From NCBI RefSeq assembly GCF_000003605.2, contig NW_003145698.1, positions 1 to 64,000 of the forward strand: DNA of 64,000 nt, in the 5' to 3' direction. Origin of the DNA: Saccoglossus kowalevskii (Eukaryota; Hemichordata; Enteropneusta; Harrimaniidae). The first letter of the stretch is position 1. Each line of letters starts with the position of its first letter. The position numbers and the translations under genes are program-made. Of the stretch, positions 54,481-64,000 are shown in pieces. The notes under the pieces were generated by a model, which was given only the letters and a program-made list of their open reading frames with translations, was not told the DNA's origin and ran no database searches.

Positions 54481-56000
54481 AGGTGTAGGATAGTGCCAAT
54501 GGTATCACCCTGTCTATCAAACAATAGAGATGTAGGCTAGTGCCAATACTGTCACCCTGTCTATCAAACAATAGAGATGTAGACTAGTGCCAAAACTGTC
54601 ACCCTGTCTATCAAACTATACAGATGTAGGCTAGTGCCAAAACTGTCACCCTGTCTATCAAACAATAGAGATGTAGACTAGTGCCAATACTGTCACCCTG
54701 TCTATCAAACAATAGAGATGTAGACTAGTGCCAAAACTGTCACCCTGTCTATCAAACTATACAGATGTAGACTAGTGCCAATACTGTCACCCTGTCTATC
54801 AAACAATAGAGATGAAGGATAGTGCCAATACTGTCACCCTGTCTATCAAACAATAGAGGTGTAGGCTAGTGCCAATACTGTCACCCTGTCTATCAAACAA
54901 TAGAGATATAGGCTAGTGCCAATACTGTCACTCTGTCTATCAAACAATAGAGATGTAGGATAGTGCCAAAACTGTCACCCTGTCTATCAAACAATAGAGA
55001 TGTAGGCTAGTGCCAATGGTATCACCCTGTCTATCAAACAATAGAGATGTAGACTAGTGCCAAAACTGTCACCCTGTCTATCAAACAATAGAGATGTAGG
55101 CTAGTGTCAAAACTGTCACCCTGTCTATCAAACAATAGAGATGTAGGCTAGTGCCAATAATGTCACCCTGTCTATCAAACAATAGAGAGGCAGGCCAGTG
55201 CCAATACTGTCACCCTGTCTATCAAACAATAGAGATGTAGGATAGTGCCAAAACTGTCACCCTGTCTATCCAACAATAGAGATGTAGGCTAGTGCCAATG
55301 GTATCACCCTGTCTATCAAACAATAGAGATGTAGGCTAGTGCCAATACTGTCACCCTGTCTATCAAACAATAGAGATGTAGGATAGTGCCAATACTGTCA
55401 CCCTGTCTATCAAACAATACAGATGTAGGATAGTGCCAATACTGTCACCCTGTCTATCAAACAATAGAGATGTAGGATAGTGCCAATACTGTCACCATGT
55501 CTATCAAACAATAGAGAAGTAGGATAGTGCCAATACTGTCACCCTGTCTATCCAACAATAGAGATGTAGGATAGTGCCAAAACTGTCACCCTGTCTATCA
55601 AACAATAGAGATGTAGACTAGTGCCAATACTGTCACCCTGTCTATCAAACAATAGAGATGTAGACTAGTGCCAAAACTGTCACCCTGTCTATCAAACTAT
55701 ACAGATGTAGGATAGTGCCAATACTGTCACCCTGTCTATCAAACAATAGAGATGCAGGATAGTGCCAATACTGTCACCCTGTCTATCAAACAATAGAGAT
55801 GTAGGATAGTTGCCAATACTGTCACCCTGTCTATCCAACAATATAGATGTAGGATAGTGCCAATACTGTCACCCTGTCTATCAAACAATAGAGGTGTAGG
55901 ATAGTGCCAATACTCGCTCACCCTGTCTATCAAACAATAGAGGTGTAGGCTAGTGCCAATACTGTCACCCTGTCTATCAAACAATAGAGATGTAGGCTAG
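54481..56000. repeat. Mixed satellite stretch, includes the third copy of the 8.0-8.5 kb block
   Basis: F-like A33T+G37C units come first, then from about 54,990 to 55,490 the block shared with 7,980-8,480. A gain in GATAGTTGCC (about 55,811) and a two-base gain in TACTCGCTCACC (about 55,914) break the 47-bp register. These two indels allow the reverse-strand open frame seen at 55,739-55,984, which I do not consider a gene. Confidence 0.78.
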
Positions 56001-59000
56001 TGCCAATACTGTCACCCTGTCTATCAAACAATAGAGATGTAGGATAGTGCCAATACTGTTACCCTGTCTATCAAACAATAGAGGTGTTGGATAGTGCCAA
56101 TACTGTCACCCTGTCTATCAAACAATAGAGATGTAGACTAGTGCCAAAACTGTCACCCTGTCTATCAAACAATACAGATGTAGGCTAGTGCCAATACTGT
56201 CACCCTGTCTATCAAACAATAGAGGTGTAGGCTAGTGCCAATACTGTCACCCTGTCTATCAAACAATAGAGATGTAGGCTAGTGCCAATACTGTCACCCT
56301 GTCTATCAAACAATAGAGATGTAGGATAGTGCCAATACTGTCACCCTGTCTATCAAACAATAGAGGTGTAGGCTAGTGCCAATACTGTCACCCTGTCTAT
56401 CAAACAATAGAGATGTAGGCTAGTGCCAATACTGTCACCCTGTCTATCAAACAATAGAGATGTAGGATAGTGCCAATACTGTCACCCTGTCTATCAAACA
56501 CTAGAGATGCAGGCCAGTGCCAATACTGTCACCCTGTCTATCAAACAATAGAGATGTAGGATAGTGCCAATACTGTCACCCTGTCTATCAAACAATAGAG
56601 ATGCAGGCTAGTGCCAATACTGTCACCCTGTCTATCAAACAATAGAGATGTAGGATAGTGCCAATACTGTCACCCTGTCTATCAAACAATAGAGATGCAG
56701 GCCAGTGCCAATACTGTCACCCTGTCTATCAAACAATAGAGATGTAGGATAGTGCCAATACTGTCACCCTGTCTATCAAACAATAGAGATGCAGGCCAGT
56801 GCCAATACTGTCACCCTGTCTATCAAACAATAGAGATGTAGGCTAGTGCCAATACTTTCACCCTGTCTATCAAACAATAGAGGTGTAGGCTAGTGCCAAT
56901 ACTGTCACCCTGTCTATCAAACAATAGAGATGTAGACTAGTGCCAATACTGTCACCCTGTCTATCAAACAATAGAGGTGTAGGCTAGTGCCAATACTTTC
57001 ACCCTGTCTATCAAACAATAGAGATGTAGACTAGTGCCAATACTGTCACCCTGTCTATCAAACAATAGAGATGTAGGCTAGTGCCAATACTTTCACCCTG
57101 TCTATCAAACAATAGAGGTGTAGGCTAGTGCCAATACTGTCACCCTGTCTATCAAACAATAGAGATGTAGACTAGTGCCAATACTGTCACCCTGTGTATC
57201 AAACAATAGAGATGCAGGCCAGTGCCAATACTGTCACCCTGTCTATCAAACAATAGAGATGTAGGATAGTGCCAATACTGTCACCCTGTCTATCAAACAA
57301 TAGAGATGCAGGCCAGTGCCAATACAGTCACCCAGTCTATCAAACAATAGAGATGTAGGCTAGTGCCAATACTTTCACCCTGTCTATCAAACAATAGAGG
57401 TGTAGGCTAGTGCCAATACTGTCACCCTGTCTATCAAACAATAGAGATGTAGACTAGTGCCAATACTGTCACCCTGTCTATCAAACAATAGAGGTGTAGG
57501 CTAGTGCCAATACTTTCACCCTGTCTAACAAACAATAGAGATGTAGACTAGTGCCAATACTGTCACCCTGTCTATCAAACAATAGAGATGTAGGCTAGTG
57601 CCAATACTTTCACCCTGTCTATCAAACAATAGAGGTGTAGGCTAGTGCCAATACTGTCACCCTGTCTATCAAACAATAGAGATGTAGACTAGTGCCAATA
57701 CTGTCACCCTGTCTATCAAACAATATAGATGTAGGATAGTGCCAATACTGTCACCCTGTCTATCAAACAATAGAGGTGTAGGCTAGTGCCAATACTGTCA
57801 CCCTGTCTATCAAACAATAGAGATGTAGGCTAGTGCCAATACTGTCACCCTGTCTATCAAACAATAGAGATGTAGGATAGTGCCAATACTGTCACCCTGT
57901 CTATCAAACAATAGAGATGCAGGCCAGTGCCAATACTGTCACCCTGTCTATCAAACAATAGAGATGTAGGATAGTGCCAATACTGTCACCCTGTCTATCA
58001 AACAATAGAGATGCAGGCCAGTGCCAATACTGTCACCCTGTCTATCAAACAATAGAGATGTAGGCTAGTGCCAATACTTTCACCCTGTCTATCAAACAAT
58101 AGAGGTGTAGGCTAGTGCCAATACTGTCACCCTGTCTATCAAACAATAGAGATGTAGACTAGTGCCAATACTGTCACCCTGTCTATCAAACAATAGAGAT
58201 GTAGGCTAGTGCCAATACTTTCACCCTGTCTATCAAACAATAGAGATGTAGACTAGTGCCAATACTGTCACCCTGTCTATCAAACAATAGAGATGTAGAC
58301 TAGTGCCAATAATGTCACCCTGTCTATCAAACAATAGAGGTGTAGGCTAGTACCAATACTGTCACCCTGTCTATCAAACAATAGAGATGTAGGCTAGTGC
58401 CAATACTGTCACTCTGTCTATCAAACAATAGAGGTGTGGGCTAGTGCCAATACTGTCACCCTGTCTATCAAACAATAGAGATGTAGGCTAGTGCCAATAC
58501 TGTCACCCTATCTATCAAACAATAGAGATGCAGGCCAGTGCCAATACTGTCACCCTGTCTATCCAACAATAGAGGTGTAGGATAGTGCCAATGCTGTCAC
58601 CCTGTCTATCAAACAATATAGATGTAGGATAGTGCCAATACTGTCACCCTGTCTATCCAACAATAGAGGTGTAGGATAGTGCCAATACTGTCACCCTGTA
58701 TATCCAACAATAGAGGTGTAGGATAGTGCCAATACTGTCACCCTGTATATCCAACAATAGAGGTGTAGGATAGTGCCAATACTGTCACCCTGTCTATCAA
58801 ACAATAGAGATGTAGGATAGTGCCAATACTGTCACCCTGTCTATCAAACAATAGAGATGCAGGCCAGTGCCAATACTGTCACCCTGTCTATCCAACAATA
58901 GAGATGTAGGATAGTGCCAATACTGTCACCCTGTCTATCAAACAATAGAGATGCAGGCCAGTGCCAATACTGTCACCCTGTCTATCAAACAATAGAGATG

Positions 59001-60130
59001 TAGGCTAGTGCCAATACTTTCACCCTGTCTATCAAACAATAGAGGTGTAGGCTAGTGCCAATACTGTCACCCTGTCTATCAAACAATAGAGATGTAGACT
59101 AGTGCCAATACTGTCACCCTGTCTATCAAACAATAGAGGTGTAGGCTAGTGCCAATACTTTCACCCTGTCTATCAAACAATAGAGATGTAGACTAGTGCC
59201 AATACTGTCACCCTGTCTATCAAACAATAGAGATGTAGGCTAGTGCCAATACTTTCACCCTGTCTATCAAACAATAGAGGTGTAGGCTAGTGCCAATACT
59301 GTCACCCTGTCTATCAAACAATAGAGATGTAGACAAGTGCCAATACTGTCACCCTGTCTATCAAACAATATAGATGTAGGATAGTGCCAAAACTGTCACC
59401 CTGTCTATCCAACAATAGAGATGTAGGATAGTGCCAATACTGTTACCCTGTCTATCCAACAATAGAGATGTAGGATAGTGCCAATACTGTCACCCTGTCT
59501 ATCCAACAATAGAGATGTAGGATTGTGCCAATACTGTCACCCTGTCTATCCAACAATAGAGGTGTAGGATAGTGCCAATACTGTCACCCTGTCTATCAAA
59601 CAATAGAGATGCAGGCCAGTGCCAATACTGTCACCCTGTCTATCAAACAATAGAGATGTAGGATAGTGCCAATACTGTCACCCTGTCTATCAAACAATAG
59701 AGATGCAGGCCAGTGCCAATACTGTCACCCTGTCTATCAAACAATAGAGATGTAGGCTAGTGCCAATACTTTCACACTGTCTATCAAACAATAGAGGTGT
59801 AGGCTAGTGCCAATACTGTCACCCTGTCTATCAAACAATAGAGATGTAGACTAGTGCCAATACTGTCACCCTGTCTATCAAACAATAGAGGTGTAGGCTA
59901 GTGCCAATACTTTCACCCTGTCTATCAAACAATAGAGATGTAGACTAGTGCCAATACTGTTACCCTGTCTATCAAACATTAGAGATGTAGGCTAGTGCCA
60001 ATACTTTCACCCTGTCTATCAAACAATAGAGATGTAGACTAGTGCCAATACTGTCACCCTGTCTATCAAACAATAGAGATGCAGGCCAGTGCCAATACTG
60101 TCACCCTGTCTATCAAACAATAGAGATGTA
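56001..60130. repeat. A-type satellite domain, downstream copy
   Basis: The composition matches the first 5.7 kb and there are no TGGTATC units. The stretch 56,114-56,650 matches 1,440-1,976 (offset 54,674 bp, sharing the A34C tag CAAACACTAG at 56,495). The stretch 59,205-60,030 matches 2,745-3,570 (offset 56,460 bp, with five tags at equal spacing). A tandem GTATATCC pair at 58,698 and 58,745 belongs to a block repeated 77 units later. Confidence 0.87.
57490..58195. repeat. Block repeated 110 units downstream
   Basis: It matches 62,660-63,365 at 5,170 bp (110 units), tagged by CTGTCTAACAAAC at 57,521 and 62,691. The next block, 58,390-59,131, matches 62,009-62,750 at 3,619 bp (77 units), tagged by CACCCTATC (58,504 and 62,123) and by GTATATCC (58,698 and 62,317). 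The two source blocks lie about 200 bp apart in one order, while their copies overlap in the opposite order, which indicates recombination between copies. Confidence 0.82.
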
Positions 60131-61000
60131 GGATAGTGCCAATACTGTCACCCTGTCTATCAAACAATACAGATGTAGGATAGTGCCAATACTGTCACCC
60201 TGTATATCAAACAATAGAGATGTAGGATAGTGCCAATACTGTCACCCTGTCTATCAAACAATACAGATGTAGGATAGTGCCAATACTGTCACCCTGTCTA
60301 TCAAACAATAGAGGTGTAGGCTAGTGCCAATACTGTCACCCTGTCTATCAAACAATAGAGATGTAGACTAGTGCCAAAACTGTCACCCTGTCTATCAAAC
60401 AATAGAGATGTAGGCTAGTGCCAATACTGTCACCCTGTCTATCAAACATTAGAGATGTAGGCTAGTGCCAATATTGTCACCCTGTCTATCAAACAATAGA
60501 GATGTAGGATAGTGCCAATACTGTCACCCTGTCTATCAAACAATACAGATGTAGGATAGTGCCATAACTGTCACCCTGTCTATCAAACAATAGAGGTGTA
60601 GGCTAGTGCCAATACTGTCACCCTGTCTATCAAACAATAGAGATGTAGGATAGTGCTAAAACTGTCACCCTGTCTATCAAACAATAGAGATGTAGGATAG
60701 TGCCAAAACTGTCACCCTGTCTATCCAACAATAGAGATGTAGGCTAGTGCCAATGGTATCACCCTGTCTATCAAACAATAGAGATGTAGGCTAGTGCCAA
60801 AACTGTCACCCTGTCTATCAAACAATAGAGATGTAGGATAGTGCCAATACTGTCACCCTGTCTATCAAACAATACAGATGTAGGATAGTGTCAATACTGT
60901 CACCCTGTCTATCAAACAATAGAGATGTAGGATAGTGCCAATACTGTCACCCTGTCTATCAAACAATACAGATGTAGGATAGTGCCAATACTGTCACCCT
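60131..61000. repeat. D-type satellite block, third copy
   Basis: It carries the CAAACATTAG tag at 60,443 and CATAACTG at 60,563, 120 bp apart as in the 11.3- and 29.5-kb copies, followed by GTGCTAAAAC near 60,655. Relative to the 29-kb copy, eleven extra units (517 bp) separate this part from the shared GTTACCCTG tag at 59,442. Confidence 0.83.
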
Positions 61001-64000
61001 GTCTATCAAACAATAGAGATGTAGGCTAGTGCCAATACTTTCACCCTGTCTATCAAACAATAGAGGTGTAGGCTAGTGCCAATACTGTCACCCTGTCTAT
61101 CAAACAATAGAGGTGTAGGCTAGTGCCAATGGTATCACCCTGTCTATCCAACAATATAGATGTAGGATAGTGCCAACACTGTCACCCTGTCTGTCAAACA
61201 ATAGAAATGTAGGCTAGTGCCAATACTGTCACCCTGTCTATCAAACAATAGAGATGTAGGATAGTGCCAATACTGTCACCCTGTCTATCAAACAATAGAG
61301 ATGTAGGCTAGTGCCAATAATGTCACCCTGTCTATCAAACAATAGAGGTGTAGGATAGTGCCAATACTGTCACCCTGTCTATCAAACAATAGAGGTGTAG
61401 GCTAGTGCCAATACTGTCACCCTGTCTATCAAACAATAGAGATGTAGGCTAGTGCCAATACTGTCACCCTGTCTATCAAACAATAGAGATGTAGGATAGT
61501 GCCAATACTGTTACCCTGTCTATCCAACAATAGAGGTGTTGGATAGTGCCAATACTGTCACCCTGTCTATCCAACAATATAGATGTAGGATAGTGCCAAA
61601 ACTGTCACCCTGTCTATCAAACAATAGAAATGTAGGCTAGTGCCAATACTGTCACCCTGTCTATCAAACAATAGAAATGTAGGCTAGTGCCAATACTGTC
61701 ACCCTGTCCATCAAACAATAGAGATGTAGGCTAGTGCCAATACTGTCACCCTGTCTATCAAACAATAGAGATGTAGGCTAGTGCCAATAATGTCACCCTG
61801 TCTATCAAACAATAGAGGTGTAGGCTAGTACCAATACTGTCACCCTGTCTATCAAACAATAGAGATGTAGGATAGTGCCAAAACTGTCACCCTGTCTATC
61901 AAACAATAGAGATGTAGACTAGTGCCAATACTGTCACCCTGTCTATCAAACAATAGAGATGTAGACTAGTGCCAAAACTGTCACCCTGTCTATCAAACAA
62001 TACAGATGTAGGCTAGTGCCAATACTGTCACTCTGTCTATCAAACAATAGAGGTGTAGGCTAGTGCCAATACTGTCACCCTGTCTATCAAACAATAGAGA
62101 TGTAGGCTAGTGCCAATACTGTCACCCTATCTATCAAACAATAGAGATGCAGGCCAGTGCCAATACTGTCACCCTGTCTATCCAACAATAGAGGTGTAGG
62201 ATAGTGCCAATGCTGTCACCCTGTCTATCAAACAATATAGATGTAGGATAGTGCCAATACTGTCACCCTGTCTATCCAACAATAGAGGTGTAGGATAGTG
62301 CCAATACTGTCACCCTGTATATCCAACAATAGAGGTGTAGGATAGTGCCAATACTGTCACCCTGTATATCCAACAATAGAGGTGTAGGATAGTGCCAATA
62401 CTGTCACCCTGTCTATCAAACAATAGAGATGTAGGATAGTGCCAATACTGTCACCCTGTCTATCAAACAATAGAGATGCAGGCCAGTGCCAATACTGTCA
62501 CCCTGTCTATCCAACAATAGAGATGTAGGATAGTGCCAATACTGTCACCCTGTCTATCAAACAATAGAGATGCAGGCCAGTGCCAATACTGTCACCCTGT
62601 CTATCAAACAATAGAGATGTAGGCTAGTGCCAATACTTTCACCCTGTCTATCAAACAATAGAGGTGTAGGCTAGTGCCAATACTGTCACCCTGTCTAACA
62701 AACAATAGAGATGTAGACTAGTGCCAATACTGTCACCCTGTCTATCAAACAATATAGATGTAGGCTAGTGCCAATACTTTCACCCTGTCTATCAAACAAT
62801 AGAGGTGTAGGCTAGTGCCAATACTGTCACCCTGTCTATCAAACAATAGAGATGTAGACTAGTGCCAATACTGTCACCCTGTCTATCAAACAATATAGAT
62901 GTAGGATAGTGCCAATACTGTCACCCTGTCTATCAAACAATAGAGGTGTAGGCTAGTGCCAATACTGTCACCCTGTCTATCAAACAATAGAGATGTAGGC
63001 TAGTGCCAATACTGTCACCCTGTCTATCAAACAATAGAGATGTAGGATAGTGCCAATACTGTCACCCTGTCTATCAAACAATAGAGATGCAGGCCAGTGC
63101 CAATACTGTCACCCTGTCTATCAAACAATAGAGATGTAGGATAGTGCCAATACTGTCACCCTGTCTATCAAACAATAGAGATGCAGGCCAGTGCCAATAC
63201 TGTCACCCTGTCTATCAAACAATAGAGATGTAGGCTAGTGCCAATACTTTCACCCTGTCTATCAAACAATAGAGGTGTAGGCTAGTGCCAATACTGTCAC
63301 CCTGTCTATCAAACAATAGAGATGTAGACTAGTGCCAATACTGTCACCCTGTCTATCAAACAATAGAGGTGTAGGCTAGTGTCAATACTTTCACCCTGTC
63401 TATCAAACAATAGAGATGTAGACTAGTGCCAATACTGTCACCCTGTCTATCAAACAATAGAGATGTAGGCTAGTGCCAATACTTTCACCCTGTCTATCAA
63501 ACAATAGAGGTGTAGGCTAGTGCCAATACTGTCACCCTGTCTATCAAACAATAGAGATGTAGACTAGTGCCAATACTGTCACCCTGTCTATCAAACAATA
63601 TAGATGTAGGATAGTGCCAAAACTGTCACCCTGTCTATCCAACAATAGAGATGTAGGATAGTGCCAATACTGTCACCCTGTCTATCCAACAATAGAGATG
63701 TAGGATAGTGCCAATACTGTCACCCTGTCTATCCAACAATATAGGTGTAGGATAGTGCCAATACTGTCACCCTGTCTATCAAACAATAGAGATGTAGGCT
63801 AGTGCCAATACTTTCACCCTGTCTATCAAACAATAGAGGTGTAGGCTAGTGCCAATACTGTCACCCTGTCTATCAAACAATAGAGATGTAGACTAGTGCC
63901 AATACTGTCACCATGTCTATCAAACAATAGAGATGCAGGCCAGTGCCAATACTGTCACCCTGTCTATCAAACAATAGAGATGTAGGATAGTGCCAATACT
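61001..64000. repeat. Terminal mixed then A-type satellite domain
   Basis: About 1 kb of mixed units (C12A, A39-type GAAATG, A40G; last TGGTATC near 61,130) gives way to A-type copies that carry the 77-unit and 110-unit duplicates. The final units are in register and the window ends inside a unit, so the array continues beyond 64,000. Confidence 0.83.

Larger units (their letters stand above)
1..64000. repeat. 47-bp satellite DNA array (about 1,360 head-to-tail copies)
   Basis: The same unit repeats from the first to the last base, with no unrelated sequence and no inverted copies. The 47-bp period was measured directly between equivalent bases in successive units (for example 301 and 348), and long-range offsets are exact multiples of 47. 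Anchors are TAGTGCC (unit 1-7), CACCCTGTC (16-24), CAAACAATAG (28-37) and GATGTAGGC (39-47). The consensus is about 43% GC and has no CpG. Every forward frame meets a TAG within one unit (at 1-3, 35-37 or 43-45). The reverse strand meets TGA/TAG in one of its three frames, and because 47 is not a multiple of 3 that frame is reached at least every three units. The array is therefore non-coding. I do not recognise the family and cannot name a species. Both array ends lie outside the window. Confidence 0.98.

Noticed and set aside
8402-55984. Reverse-strand open frames of 64-114 codons (8,402-8,596; 10,607-10,951; 12,683-12,919; 31,284-31,493; 32,662-32,904; 33,367-33,561; 55,739-55,984)
   Set aside because: They are readings of the satellite unit itself, kept open by local single-base indels that move the frame past the recurrent TGA/TAG. 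They have no distinct composition, no unique sequence and no start context, and paralogous blocks without the indels are closed.
1-64000. CRISPR array
   Set aside because: The 47-bp period could suggest repeats and spacers, but there is no alternation of constant repeat and unique spacer. The entire unit is repeated, over a thousand times, with no cas genes.
1-64000. Tandem-repeat protein gene (mucin-like or other)
   Set aside because: 47 is not a multiple of three, every forward frame closes within about one unit and the reverse strand within about three. No long frame is maintained.
1-64000. CENP-B box, telomere repeat or rDNA spacer
   Set aside because: I found no stretch resembling the CENP-B box core, no TTAGGG-type repeats and no rRNA gene sequence in the window.
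1-64000. Transposon or virus-derived element inside the array
   Set aside because: No terminal repeats, target-site duplications, poly-A tails or coding remnants interrupt the satellite anywhere from base 1 to 64,000.

Overview
The whole 64,000-base window is one uninterrupted, head-to-tail tandem array of a 47-bp unit, about 1,360 copies, all in the same orientation. I found no gene, RNA gene, transposon, CRISPR array or unique sequence. Satellite DNA on this scale points to a eukaryotic chromosome, such as a pericentromeric, subtelomeric or other heterochromatic block. The sequence alone does not identify the species. The consensus unit has no CpG although about two would be expected from its base content. 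That fits a CpG-methylated genome such as a vertebrate, but it is weak evidence.

Unit numbering used here: position 1 is the T of TAGTGCC (1-7); CACCCTGTC lies at 16-24, CAAACAATAG at 28-37 and GATGTAGGC at 39-47. Base content is 15 A, 12 T, 11 C and 9 G (about 43% GC). Copies differ at a small set of recurring positions: T10A; A11G+C12G+G14A (the TGGTATC class); G14T; G14A; C16A; C20A; T21A; A29C; G37T or G37C; A40G; T43C with T1C of the next unit; G46A; C47A; C47T. Positions 3-9 and 31-36 hardly vary.

These variants are arranged in domains, and the domains recur. A-type (G14T, G46A, T43C/T1C): 0.2-5.7, 9.0-9.4, 34.6-35.7, 56.0-60.1 and 61.0-64.0 kb. B-type (TGGTATC, G37T and a 48-bp marker unit): 5.7-9.0 and 12.3-15.8 kb. 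C-type (TGGTATC alternating with T10A): 9.4-10.6, 27.2-28.8, 42.0-43.3, 44.4-45.7 and 51.4-52.4 kb. D-type (G37C, T10A): 10.9-12.3, 28.8-31.2 and 60.1-61.0 kb. E-type (C16A, T41C with G42A or G42C, GCCGGTCAATC): 15.8-20.6, 24.2-27.2, 31.4-33.6, 35.7-40.4 and 52.4-54.5 kb. F-type (A29C, A33T+G37C): 20.6-24.2 and 45.7-51.4 kb. G-type (T43C with C47T/T1C): 40.4-44.4 kb.

Within and between domains, blocks of about 0.4-2 kb are duplicated almost identically. Their offsets are exact multiples of 47 bp wherever no stray indel intervenes (8, 9, 13, 16, 18, 27, 50, 52, 77, 83, 103, 110, 160 units). This is what unequal crossing-over or gene conversion in register would leave. Single-base indels are rare and clustered (start of window, 10.7, 12.8, 31.2-31.4, 32.8, 33.5 and 55.8-55.9 kb), mostly in short homopolymers. 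Those clusters look more like residual assembly or read error than biology. They also account for nearly all of the longer open reading frames, which I do not regard as genes. I see no undescribed coding system here. What is worth a second look is the satellite family itself, its modular higher-order structure and its conserved sub-motifs.
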